A stretch of DNA of 64,000 nucleotides from Streptomyces globosus. Lineage in GTDB: Bacteria > Actinomycetota > Actinomycetes > Streptomycetales > Streptomycetaceae. Under the pieces are notes generated by a model, which saw only the letters and a program-made list of their open reading frames with translations, ran no database searches and had not been told where the DNA came from. The position numbers and the translations under genes are program-made. Each line of letters begins with the position of its first letter. Position 1 is the first letter of the stretch. This document shows positions 7,570 to 14,745 of the stretch, in pieces. The DNA lies in the NCBI RefSeq assembly GCF_003325375.1, contig NZ_CP030862.1:5771501-5835500 (forward strand), given 5' to 3'.

Positions 7570-8291
7570 TCCTTCGAGCTCCTCTCCCCAGTCGTGAGGC
7601 GGGTGGTGAAGAGTGCGTCCGCCCTGTCTCCCGGGAGGACCAGGAGGGCGGCCTCGACCACGCGGCCGGTGACGTCGGTCGCCACGCGGGTGAGTGAGAG
7701 GACCGCCAAGGATGTGGCGATGCGGAGGACCGTTGCCTCTTCCTGGGTCGGGAGGCGTGCGCTGAGCCGCTCCTGAACCTCGGCCAGCGGCGGGCGGAGG
7801 TCCGCCAAACGCACTGCTATCTCGTCGAGTACGGGCGAATCAGCCGGCGCCAAGTCGTGAGGGACGTAGATGCGGGCCAGGCTGTGCGGCGACTTCCCTT
7901 CGTGGGTGATGTAGACGACCTCGGTCAACCTCAGGGGGCTGCGGGGCGGCACGTCCAGCAGGGCCGCCAGGTGGCCGTACGCCTCAAGGTTCGTGGTGCG
8001 GGCGGTCATGTGTAGGGGAGCAGAAGGGGTGGCCCATGTGGGCGCCTCGCGGCAACCGCCGGTGTACGTGATCTTGCGAAGAGGGCGGCAGACGAAGTTG
8101 CCGCGTCCGTGGATTTTTTCGACCAAGCCTTCACCCTGGAGGAGCGCCAGGGCGCTTCGCAGGGTTGGGGTGCTGACCGTATAGCGGCTGGCGAGCTGCG
8201 CCTCGGAAGGGAGGCGTTCGCCGGCCTTGAAGTGGCCCGTTGAGATCTGGTGCCGGAGATCGTCGGCGATGGTGTCACGACGGGAAGGCAC
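7566..8291 (-). CDS. GntR-family regulator with UTRA domain
   Basis: A 241-residue protein. The winged helix occupies about residues 5-70 (DDLRHQISTGHFKAGERLPSE, then VSTPTLRSALALLQGEGLVE), followed by a UTRA domain that likely senses a small ligand. It starts with GTG at 8,291, 7 bp after the preceding gene, and overlaps the next by 4 bp. It is the fourth gene of a five-gene minus-strand set (9,053 to 7,246). The set faces another GntR gene at 9,133. The ligand and targets are unknown; the CTAGT-type operators at 9,093-9,123 are candidates. Confidence 0.85.
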   Translation of the reverse strand: MPSRRDTIADDLRHQISTGHFKAGERLPSEAQLASRYTVSTPTLRSALALLQGEGLVEKIHGRGNFVCRPLRKITYTGGCREAPTWATPSAPLHMTARTTNLEAYGHLAALLDVPPRSPLRLTEVVYITHEGKSPHSLARIYVPHDLAPADSPVLDEIAVRLADLRPPLAEVQERLSARLPTQEEATVLRIATSLAVLSLTRVATDVTGRVVEAALLVLPGDRADALFTTRLTTGERSSKE

Positions 8292-8298
8292 GGGCGGA

Positions 8299-8523
8299 TC
8301 ACCACTTCCTCATCATCCGGAGGGCGACGAAACGGCTTTGGGCGTGCATCGTCAGCGCCTCGCCCGTCTCGAAGAACAGCCGCTTCGCACCCGCGGGGAG
8401 CTGGACGAGGTCGGCTACTCGGCACGGCTGGCCGCCGATCTGGATGACGTCGCCGCGCTGCACGGTGACGGAAGTGATCTCGATGTTGGCGGCGAGGGCT
8501 CCGCTGGAGGTCGATCCCCTCAC
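8299..8523 (-). CDS. Small conserved protein (74 aa)
   Basis: A 74-residue protein starting with GTG at 8,523, which overlaps the previous stop (GTGA). The sequence is beta-rich: IEITSVTVQRGDVIQIGGQPC then KRLFFETGEALTMH. I recall closely similar small proteins beside GntR regulators in many Streptomyces. The pattern suggests a compact, possibly SH3-like or cupin-like beta barrel, but no function is known. A longer open frame reaching 9,081 is not the gene, because two genuine upstream genes use other frames. Confidence 0.65.
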   Translation of the reverse strand: MRGSTSSGALAANIEITSVTVQRGDVIQIGGQPCRVADLVQLPAGAKRLFFETGEALTMHAQSRFVALRMMRKW

Positions 8524-8762
8524 TGGTTGACCTGCTGCGGTTCCGGTGTGTCGTCCGTGGTGTGGCAGGAGCAGTCGCAGGCTTCGTAGATCACGGGGAC
8601 ACCTGCGGGCGCCCTGGAGGGGGATGGCGGGGTGCACTCTCGGTGTGCGCCGATCGCGCACGAGCTCGACCGGTAGGTGGTCCTCGCGTGCGTGGCGTAG
8701 GAGAGTGCGGGGAGCGGCAGCCCACTGGTGTGGGCGGTCGTGGGGGTCATACGGTTGTGCAC
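8520..8762 (-). CDS. Small Cys-rich conserved protein (80 aa)
   Basis: An 80-residue protein with cysteines in CAIGAHREC (residues 36-44) and CDCSCH (62-67), together with nearby histidines. This layout suggests one zinc site. It starts with GTG at 8,762, 9 bases behind GGAG; ATG at 8,750 is an alternative. It belongs to the minus-strand small-gene operon and is coupled to the next gene by a GTGA overlap. Function unknown. Confidence 0.62.
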   Translation of the reverse strand: MHNRMTPTTAHTSGLPLPALSYATHARTTYRSSSCAIGAHRECTPPSPSRAPAGVPVIYEACDCSCHTTDDTPEPQQVNQ

Positions 8763-8774
8763 GCTGATCAGCTC

Positions 8775-9053
8775 CTATCGCTGATGGCCAGGTCCCCGGA
8801 CGTCGCCCGTCGCGGGGACCGCTTCGTTTACGGCGGCCCAGAGGATGCGGCCGGTCAAGCTGCTGGCGAGGAGCCCGAATCGATCGGCCTCCGCCACGAC
8901 TTCCAAGACGTGCCGCCACGATTCGGCGGGCAGCGCTTCCGGAACCTCCGCTTCGATCGACGTGTAGGTGGCGTGCAGCTCCACACGCGTGGCCAGCCCG
9001 AGGGCCGACAACCGGGCGGCGAGGTCCTCGGCCCTTACTTCCGAAGCGGGCAC
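8775..9053 (-). CDS. Hypothetical protein, first gene of the small-gene operon (92 aa)
   Basis: A 92-residue protein beginning VPASEVRAEDLAARLSALG, an alpha/beta pattern without a motif I know. The GTG start at 9,053 has GGAGG 7 bases upstream. The promoter region behind it (9,054-9,132) is shared with the divergent GntR gene and holds two CTAGT palindromes. The operon is therefore probably controlled by one or both GntR proteins. Confidence 0.6.
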   Translation of the reverse strand: MPASEVRAEDLAARLSALGLATRVELHATYTSIEAEVPEALPAESWRHVLEVVAEADRFGLLASSLTGRILWAAVNEAVPATGDVRGPGHQR

Positions 9054-9092
9054 AGGAGAGCCTCCGTCGCCGGTCGATCACTTTGAGTGAAG

Positions 9093-9123
9093 CTAGTTAA
9101 CTAGATTAGAGCTAGTGGACTAG
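9093..9123. promoter_or_regulatory. Two CTAGT-NN-ACTAG operators between divergent GntR-linked units
   Basis: CTAGTTAACTAG (9,093-9,104) is a perfect palindrome, and CTAGTGGACTAG (9,112-9,123) shares both arms with it. They are 19 bp apart from start to start, about two helix turns, so two dimers could bind on one face. They lie in an A/T-rich 79-bp gap where both divergent promoters must be. The adjacent GntR protein (9,133) is the best candidate binder. Confidence 0.78.
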
Positions 9124-9132
9124 ATTTTCCAC

Positions 9133-9888
9133 ATGCCTGAGCAGCCGCCTTATCTCCGCATCGCCGACGTCCTGCGGCAGCGGATCGCGGAGCACGTGTG
9201 GACGGCCGGCGATCGACTCCCTTCTCGCGCCCAGATCGCCGAGGAGTGCGGCGTGGGCGAGAACGTGGTCCGTCGGGCGCAGGAGCTACTGATCTCCCAA
9301 GGAGTGCTGGAAGGGCGGGCGGGTTCGGGAACTTATGTGGCCGAGCCTCGTCCGCGTGTTCGGGTCGTTCGGTCCTCGGCCCGTGAGCAGCCCGGCGGTT
9401 CCCCGTTCCGGGCGGACATGCAGGCTTTGGGCAGGCAGGGCACCTGGGAGAGCCGGACCGAAGCGAAGGTGCCAGCCCCGGCCGAGATCGCGGCGCGGCT
9501 CGGGATCGCCGCGGGCGACCTATGCGTGCGTACCGTCTACGAGTTCCTCGCCGATGGTCGGCCGGTGCAGTTGTCGACGAGTTGGGAGCCGTACGAACTG
9601 ACCGCAGGCACGTTCGTCGTCCTGCCGGAAGGTGGGCCTCACGCCGGCGCTGGTGTCGTGAACCGCATGGCCGCGATCGGAATCACAGTCAGCCATGCCG
9701 TGGAGCAACCGGAGCCGCGGCAGGCCACCGCCGAGGAGGCATCGCTCCTCGGGATCCAGAAGGCTGCTCTGGTCACCCACATCCGGCGGACGTACTACAG
9801 CGACCAGGGACAGCCTGTGGAAACTGCAGACATCGTCATCCCCGCGGCGCTGTGCGAAATCGTCTACGAGATCCCTGTCGGCCGTTAG
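9133..9888 (+). CDS. GntR-family regulator with UTRA domain, divergent
   Basis: A 251-residue protein. The N-terminal winged helix (residues 5-75: PPYLRIADVLRQRIAEHVW, then VGENVVRRAQELLISQGVLEG) is followed by a UTRA domain (about 95-245). The ATG at 9,133 lies only 10 bp from the right-hand CTAGT palindrome, so autoregulation is likely. It is divergent from the five-gene small-protein operon, which itself holds a second GntR gene. With the KorSA-like protein, this window has three UTRA regulators in 7 kb. Confidence 0.87.
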   Translation: MPEQPPYLRIADVLRQRIAEHVWTAGDRLPSRAQIAEECGVGENVVRRAQELLISQGVLEGRAGSGTYVAEPRPRVRVVRSSAREQPGGSPFRADMQALGRQGTWESRTEAKVPAPAEIAARLGIAAGDLCVRTVYEFLADGRPVQLSTSWEPYELTAGTFVVLPEGGPHAGAGVVNRMAAIGITVSHAVEQPEPRQATAEEASLLGIQKAALVTHIRRTYYSDQGQPVETADIVIPAALCEIVYEIPVGR

Positions 9889-9918
9889 AGCGGCCGGCGG
9901 AGGAGAAGAGGCACCGCT

Positions 9919-10188
9919 GTGGACGCGGAGCGAACGGCCCGCATAGCCGGGCTGGCTGCGACGGCAGAGCCCGTGTGGGCGGAGAACCACGACGGCTCGG
10001 CTCTCCAGGCGTTCTTGAAGGAAATCGGCTGTGACGGCGTCGACGCGGTCATGGTGACCAGGCAGGTGGTCGGATGCAGCCTCGGTGAGGCTCAGGAGAT
10101 GTTCCTCACCGCACCCTGCCGGACTGCGGAACTTGCCTCGCACAATGCGTTCGTGGAGGGGCTTGAGCGGGCTCAGGGCGACCTCTGA
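9919..10188 (+). CDS. Hypothetical protein downstream of GntR (89 aa)
   Basis: An 89-residue helical protein starting with GTG at 9,919, with GGAGGAGAAG about 12 bases upstream. Mid-sequence VDAVMVTRQVVGCSLGEAQEMF looks like a helical bundle segment. It is 30 bp behind the GntR stop on the same strand and probably co-transcribed. I recall similar proteins in Streptomyces accessory regions, without a function. Confidence 0.6.
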   Translation: MDAERTARIAGLAATAEPVWAENHDGSALQAFLKEIGCDGVDAVMVTRQVVGCSLGEAQEMFLTAPCRTAELASHNAFVEGLERAQGDL

Positions 10189-10204
10189 CCCGCCGCGCGA
10201 ACTG

Positions 10205-10561
10205 CTACTGGGGTGCGCGCCGCTCGGGCCGCCGTCCGCCGATGCAGGCCACCAGTTCGCTGCCGTCTTCGGTGAGGAAGAGCTGGTAGGTCCAGGAGCT
10301 GTCGACAGCTGTGATCTTCCCCGTGCGGATCGGCTGGGTGCGCTCGCGGAGCAGTTGCACCCCTCTTTCCCAGCCCAGGAGCTCTATCCCTCTTCGCTGG
10401 AACGACCTACGCCGACTCTCATAGCCCCGGGCATAGTCCTCGGAGGACAACCCCACGCCCTCCCACACGACATAGTCGGCGCCCTCGACGAGGGCGGCCA
10501 GGGCAGCCTTCGATGCCTCGTCGTCGCCGGCCAGCAGCCGCATCAGTTCGCGTCGTTCCAT
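10205..10561 (-). CDS. Hypothetical protein (118 aa)
   Basis: A 118-residue protein beginning MERRELMRLLAGDDEASKAAL, with a C-terminal beta segment (SSWTYQLFLTEDGSELVACIG). The ATG at 10,561 has GGGGAGGG 7 bases upstream, so the longer opening to 10,834, which is antisense to the next gene, is not used. No domain is recognised. It is convergent with the 89-aa gene and divergent from the Cys-containing gene at 10,631. Confidence 0.55.
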   Translation of the reverse strand: MERRELMRLLAGDDEASKAALAALVEGADYVVWEGVGLSSEDYARGYESRRRSFQRRGIELLGWERGVQLLRERTQPIRTGKITAVDSSWTYQLFLTEDGSELVACIGGRRPERRAPQ

Positions 10562-10630
10562 GTTCGGCCCTCCCCATCCGCATCCTGCTGGAGCACTGCA
10601 GGGCAACGCAACGCCGTTATGGTCCTCAAC

Positions 10631-10831
10631 ATGACCAGCAACGCTCCGATCTGTCCTGAGTGCAGCCAGGCCATGAAGTTCGGCGGGTTCGTACTCTGCC
10701 GGCGGGAGGAAGACGACGAGCGGGTCTGCCGGTCGTTGTGGAAGTGCCCCGCTCGGCATGTCTGGTGGCATTGGGCCGACCGGCCGGACGAGGCGTTGGA
10801 GGCGTGCCCGATGCCGGAGGCGTTCCTCTGA
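10631..10831 (+). CDS. Small zinc-ribbon-like conserved protein (66 aa)
   Basis: A 66-residue protein with CPECSQAMKFGG near the start and CPARHVWWHWADRP later. The CxxC and the later Cys/His positions suggest a small zinc ribbon. Near-identical short proteins occur widely in Streptomyces, where they are sometimes mislabelled as dehydrogenases. An in-frame ATG at 10,619 would add MVLN; neither start has a strong ribosome binding site. It is the last gene before attR. Confidence 0.6.
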   Translation: MTSNAPICPECSQAMKFGGFVLCRREEDDERVCRSLWKCPARHVWWHWADRPDEALEACPMPEAFL

Positions 10832-10965
10832 CATCCGAGTCGGCCCGCGTGCCCTTCATGTGCCCGATCAGACGGGAAGCGGCGGGGACGAGCGGGGAAC
10901 TGTGGGGTGGGCTCGGCCGGGGCGCAGGTCAGGGCCTTGCCAGGTCAGGCCTCTTGCGGGTACGT

Positions 10966-11009
10966 GGTCTTCCAAACTAGCTACGCGGGTTCGATTCCCG
11001 TCACCCGCT
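10966..11009 (+). other. attR: truncated tRNA-Gly(TCC) 3' half
   Basis: From the anticodon loop CTTCCAA (10,969-10,975, anticodon TCC) the sequence follows tRNA rules. The stem 3' side ACTAG is at 10,976-10,980. A T-stem GCGGG (10,985-10,989), loop TTCGATT and CCCGT follow, then acceptor CACCCGC (11,002-11,008) and discriminator T. Upstream the anticodon stem pairs only 4 of 5 and there is no D-arm or proper 5' acceptor. This is therefore not a working tRNA but a duplicated 3' half left by site-specific integration. The intact tRNA-Gly should be at the far left end of the element. Confidence 0.82.
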
Positions 11010-11019
11010 CTCACCTGGT

Positions 11020-11057
11020 CAGGGCCGGGCGGAGGATGTTTCCTCCGCCCGGCCCTG
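11020..11057. terminator. Perfect 17-bp hairpin behind attR
   Basis: Arms 11,020-11,036 (CAGGGCCGGGCGGAGGA) and 11,041-11,057 enclose TGTT. It follows the tRNA 3' end by 11 bp and was probably the terminator of the intact tRNA-Gly before the element inserted. It also serves the convergent membrane protein gene at 11,085. Confidence 0.75.
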
Positions 11058-11084
11058 ATGCGTTTTCCGGGGCCGGGGCGCGGG

Positions 11085-11279
11085 TCAGAGCTTGATGCCG
11101 GCGATCGTGTCCGCGAGGGAGTTCAGGAAGCGGTTGACGTCCGGGGCGATCGAGCTGGACGCGAGGAAGAAGCCGAAGAGGACCGCGACGATCGCGGGGC
11201 CCGCCTTCAGGTGGTTGCCGCGGATCAGCACCACCATGATGATCGCCAACAGAACCACCACCGACAGCGAAATGGCCAC
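11085..11279 (-). CDS. Small conserved membrane protein (64 aa)
   Basis: A 64-residue protein with two hydrophobic helices (about residues 3-19 and 27-45) separated by RGNHLKAGPA, beginning MAISLSVVVLL. Proteins of this type are conserved in Streptomyces without known function. It is the first chromosome-type gene after the element's end. Confidence 0.7.
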   Translation of the reverse strand: MAISLSVVVLLAIIMVVLIRGNHLKAGPAIVAVLFGFFLASSSIAPDVNRFLNSLADTIAGIKL

Positions 11280-11410
11280 TACTGATCACACCTTCGATCG
11301 TCCCCGGTCCGGCCGGGAGCGCACGGTCGGCGCACGCCCCCCTGCCGTCCATCCTCCCACCAACGGGGCCCGGCTATCCGCCCCCTGACGAATCGGCGCC
11401 CCGGACGGGG

Positions 11411-11872
11411 TCAGGGGGCAGTCAGGCCGAGCAGGGAGCGGACGCGGGCGTACTTCGCGGTCAGCCGCTCGCGGGTGGGGGCGTCCAGTACGGACAGCCG
11501 CGCCGGGTCCGCGTTGTGCGCGAGGTCGGCCTCCTTCACCAGGAGGGCGCCGGGGGTGGCGAGGATGCGGGCCGTGTACTCCTCCAGCGGCTCGCCGGGA
11601 CGCTTGGTGACGGCCAGGACCATGTCCTTCACCGCCTGCGGGAGGGCGGCGGAATCCAGCCACTCCCGGCTGAGCGCGTCGTCCTCGACGGCGTCGTGCA
11701 GCCAGGCCGCGGCCTGCTGCTCGGGGCTGCCGCCGCGGGAGCGGACGCCTTCCGCCACGGCCGCCAGGTGTTCGGCGTACGGGCGGCCCGCCTTGTCGGT
11801 CTGCCCCTCGTGCGCGGCGCGCGCCAGGGCTTCGACCTCCGCGAGGGTGAGAGGCTGCTGCTGCGTCGTCAT
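11411..11872 (-). CDS. HD-domain protein, SpoT-hydrolase-like
   Basis: A 153-residue protein with the HD phosphohydrolase pattern: H in AHEGQTDKAGRPYAEH (about 20-35), then AAWLHDAVEDD (HD at about 59-60) and a late LVKEADLAHNADPAR with Asp. This resembles the (p)ppGpp hydrolase half of RelA/SpoT-type small hydrolases or guanosine polyphosphate-like HD enzymes acting on nucleotides. The ATG at 11,872 overlaps the stop of the upstream decarboxylase gene (ATGA). The much longer frame to 13,330 is antisense shadow. The substrate is not known. Confidence 0.8.
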   Translation of the reverse strand: MTTQQQPLTLAEVEALARAAHEGQTDKAGRPYAEHLAAVAEGVRSRGGSPEQQAAAWLHDAVEDDALSREWLDSAALPQAVKDMVLAVTKRPGEPLEEYTARILATPGALLVKEADLAHNADPARLSVLDAPTRERLTAKYARVRSLLGLTAP

Positions 11873-13287
11873 GCGGTCCCCTTCACTGCCGTCTGCGCTG
11901 CCGCGCCGCGGAGGGCTTCGGCGGCCCGGTGCACGTCCGCCTGCGTGGTGCGCCAGTTGGAGAACGCGGCGCGCAGGGCGGGGGTTCCCGCGTGGACGGT
12001 CGGGGTGGTGAACACCTCGGCCGCGGCGGCCTCGCGCACGGCCGCCAGGCGGGCGGTGAGCCGGTCCGGGTCGGGCTCCCCGGCGAGGGTGAAGAGGACG
12101 ACGTTGAGCCGGACGGGGGCGAGCAGCCGGAAGGCGGGGTCGCTGTCCAGGGCTGCGCCGAGGGCCCGGGCGCAGTCGACGTCGCGTTCGACGATCTCGC
12201 GGTGGCCGGCGCGGCCGTACGCGCGCAGCGTGAACCAGGCGGCGAGGGCGCGCAGCCGGCGGGAGTTCTCCGGGGTGAGGTGGACGAGGTCGGGGTCGGC
12301 GCCGAGGGGGCCGAGGTAGGCGGCGGCGTTCCGGAAGACGCGGGTCTGCAGGTCGGGCCGGCGGGTGAACTGGACGGCGCTGTCGTAGGGGACGTTCAGC
12401 CATTTGTGCAGGTCGACGCAGACGGAGTCGGAGGCGTCGAGGCCGTCGACGAGGTGGGCGTGGTGCGGGGACAGGGCGGCGAACGCGCCGAAGGCGGCGT
12501 CGGTGTGCAGCCAGAAGCCGTGGCGTTCCTTCAGTGCGGCGACGGCGCGCAGGTCGTCGAAGTCGACGGTGTTGACGGTGCCGGCGTTGGCGACGACGAC
12601 GGCCGGGCCGGGGGTGTCGGCGAGGGCGCGGTCGAGGGCGGCGGGGTCGACGGCCTCCCGGCCGGGGAGGGTGGGGACGGGGACGAGGGCGCTGCGGCCG
12701 AGGCCGAGGAAGGAGAGGGCCTTGGCGATGGAGGAGTGCGGGGCGCCGGAGAGGACGCGTACGGGCCCGAGGGCGGCGGCGCCGTCCTCGGCGGGTGAGA
12801 CGCCGAGGCGTTCGCCGAGCCATTCGCGGGCGATGGCGAGGCCGGTGGTGTTGGACATGGTGGCGCCGCTGACGAAGGTCCCGGAATGGGCGGGGCCGAG
12901 GCCGAACAGGTCGCGGAGCCAGCGGACGGTCTCGCGCTCCAGGTCCTGGCCGCCCCCGTCGAGCGCGGAGTTGGAGTTCTGGTCGTGGACGGCGGTGAGC
13001 CAGTCGCCGGCGAGGGCGGCGGGGGTGGCGCCGCCGGTGACGAAGCCGAGGTAGCGGGGGCCGGCCGAGGCCGACAGCCGCGGCTCCCACCGCAGGCGGA
13101 AGGCGGCGAGGGCGGTTTCGGCCCCGGCGCCGTGATCGGGGAGCGGCTCGGGCCGCAGGGGGTGCGCCGGGGGCGGCGGTACGACGGGCATCGTGTCGAG
13201 CCCGTCGAGTGCGTCGGCGGCGGCTCGGCGCACGGATTCGAGCAGTTCGGGCAGCCGCCCGAGGTCGGCGGCGAGGATGTGGTCCAT
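11869..13287 (-). CDS. PLP-dependent group II decarboxylase
   Basis: A 472-residue fold-type I PLP enzyme. The stacking histidine lies in GAPHSS (H184), the cofactor-binding Asp in HTDAAFG (D263) and the Schiff-base lysine in DLHKWLNVP (K295). This is the pattern of aromatic amino acid, glutamate and diaminobutyrate decarboxylases. The ATG at 13,287 gives the usual length; the open frame runs further upstream to 13,557 but that part is low-complexity. It is coupled to the HD-domain gene by a 4-bp overlap. Which amino acid is used cannot be read from the sequence. Confidence 0.88.
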   Translation of the reverse strand: MDHILAADLGRLPELLESVRRAAADALDGLDTMPVVPPPPAHPLRPEPLPDHGAGAETALAAFRLRWEPRLSASAGPRYLGFVTGGATPAALAGDWLTAVHDQNSNSALDGGGQDLERETVRWLRDLFGLGPAHSGTFVSGATMSNTTGLAIAREWLGERLGVSPAEDGAAALGPVRVLSGAPHSSIAKALSFLGLGRSALVPVPTLPGREAVDPAALDRALADTPGPAVVVANAGTVNTVDFDDLRAVAALKERHGFWLHTDAAFGAFAALSPHHAHLVDGLDASDSVCVDLHKWLNVPYDSAVQFTRRPDLQTRVFRNAAAYLGPLGADPDLVHLTPENSRRLRALAAWFTLRAYGRAGHREIVERDVDCARALGAALDSDPAFRLLAPVRLNVVLFTLAGEPDPDRLTARLAAVREAAAAEVFTTPTVHAGTPALRAAFSNWRTTQADVHRAAEALRGAAAQTAVKGTA

Positions 13288-13387
13288 GGGCGGCACCGTA
13301 GAGCCCGGCGGCGGGCGGCGGGCGGGCCAATCGGCACCGGGTGGCCGGTCCGCGGCCCGCCGCCCCGTCCGCCCTGCGGTACGGGGG

Positions 13388-14551
13388 TCAGGGCGAGCGG
13401 CGGATGAGGAGGAGGGCGCGGTCGTCGTTGACGTCCTTGGCGACCTTCTCGATGAGGTGCCAGGCGGCGCCCTGCCAGCCGGCGGCAACGTACCGGTCGG
13501 CTTCTCCGGTGAGGCGGTCGATGCCCTCGCCGATGTCGCGGTCGGCGGTCTCGACAAGTCCGTCGGTGAAGAGCATCAGGACGTCGCCGGGGCGCAGCCG
13601 GCCGCGGGCGGGCTCGAACTCGGCGCCGTCGTAGACGCCGAGGAGCGGTCCCTCGCCGGTCTTCTCCTGCCAGCGGCCGGTTCCGGCGGAGAGCTGGAGG
13701 GCGGGCAGGTGGCCGGCGGACAGGAGTTCGTAGTCGCCGGTTTCGAGGTCGAGGACGAGGTGGACGGAGGTGGCGAAGCCCTCGTCCCAGTCCTGGCGCA
13801 GCAGGTAGCCGTTGGCGGCGGGCAGGAAGCCCTGGGGCGGGAGGGCGCCGAGGAGGCCCCCGAAGGCGCCGGAGAGCAGCAGGGCGCGCGAGCCGGCTTC
13901 CATGCCCTTGCCGGAGACGTCGGTGAGGACGACTTCGAGGGTGCGGCCGCCGTTGGTGCGGGCGGCGACGACGAAGTCGCCGGAGAAGGACTGGCCGCCG
14001 GCCGGGCGGAGGGCCATCTCCTGGTGCCAGCCGCGGGGCAGGGCGGGGAGTTTGCTCTGGACGCGGATGCGTTCGCGGAGGTCGAAGAGCATCGTGCCGC
14101 CGCGTCTCCAGGGGACGCCGACGCGGCTGCGGAACTGGGCGATGACGAGGCCGAAGAAGCCGCAGGCGGCCACGACGAGGACCGTGCCGGGGGTGACCCG
14201 GGCGGGGCCCTGGGTGTAGGGGCCGAGGACGAGGGATTCGACGATGAGGGCGGCGGCGGAGGCGCCGTACAGGGCGAGGAGGCTCGCGGGGCGCAGCAGC
14301 AGGCCGCCCGCGACGATGGGCAGGACGAGGGCGGCGGGCGAGAACCACACCGGGAACACGAGGGTGCCGCAGGCGATGGCGGGGACGGTGGCGAACAGTC
14401 CGGCGAAGGCGAGCCAGTCGGAGGCGTCTCCGCGGAAGTAGTCGACGGCGGATTTGCGCAGGGCTGTGCGGGCCCGGTGCCACGCCCTGCGCGTCCGGGC
14501 CCTGAGCGTCTCCACACGTGCTCCGGCCATGTCCCTCGGGACCCTATCCAT
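13388..14551 (-). CDS. Membrane-bound PP2C/SpoIIE-family phosphatase
   Basis: A 387-residue protein. A basic N-terminus is followed by about four membrane helices (roughly residues 45-150) and a C-terminal SpoIIE/RsbU phosphatase domain (about 175-385). Metal-binding motifs are seen in FSGDFVVA, LTDVSGKGMEAG and MLFTDGLVE. Such Ser/Thr phosphatases usually act on anti-sigma-factor antagonists; Streptomyces has dozens. No anti-sigma pair is adjacent. The ATG at 14,551 is used; a second at 14,530 is possible. Confidence 0.87.
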   Translation of the reverse strand: MDRVPRDMAGARVETLRARTRRAWHRARTALRKSAVDYFRGDASDWLAFAGLFATVPAIACGTLVFPVWFSPAALVLPIVAGGLLLRPASLLALYGASAAALIVESLVLGPYTQGPARVTPGTVLVVAACGFFGLVIAQFRSRVGVPWRRGGTMLFDLRERIRVQSKLPALPRGWHQEMALRPAGGQSFSGDFVVAARTNGGRTLEVVLTDVSGKGMEAGSRALLLSGAFGGLLGALPPQGFLPAANGYLLRQDWDEGFATSVHLVLDLETGDYELLSAGHLPALQLSAGTGRWQEKTGEGPLLGVYDGAEFEPARGRLRPGDVLMLFTDGLVETADRDIGEGIDRLTGEADRYVAAGWQGAAWHLIEKVAKDVNDDRALLLIRRSP

Positions 14552-14745
14552 CCCGGCCGTGTGCGCGCAGGGGGACCCCCGGACCGGTCCGCTCCGCTCC
14601 GCCGCGGCGCCGGGCGGTCCCGCAGGGCGCCGACGGCCGCTGCCCGGGCGGGAGTCGGGGCGGGGGGCGGCGGCGGCCCGGGCGGGCCCGCGGGCCGGCC
14701 GAAAAGCCTTAGACCGTGATGGATGCCACTGGTAAGGATGAGCAC

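Larger units (their letters stand above)
1..11009. mobile_element. Right part of a pSAM2-type AICE ending at a tRNA-Gly attR
   Basis: The segment carries the conjugation and control module of actinobacterial integrative conjugative elements: a spread (DUF2637) protein, a TraB/FtsK translocase, an SCO3933-family protein, a KorSA-like GntR repressor and a divergent Nudix gene like pif of pSAM2. Cargo genes follow up to a truncated tRNA-Gly 3' half at 10,966-11,009, read as attR. After this point only chromosome-type genes are seen. Integrase, xis, rep and the intact tRNA (attL) are not in the window and should lie to the left. The left end is therefore unknown. The gene set and att site are seen directly; the element type is inferred from the known pSAM2 gene set. 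Confidence 0.8.

Noticed and set aside
10956..11009. Possible complete tRNA at the attR
   Set aside because: GCGGGTA at 10,956-10,962 looks like a 5' acceptor, but only a few bases separate it from the anticodon arm, so no D-arm can form.
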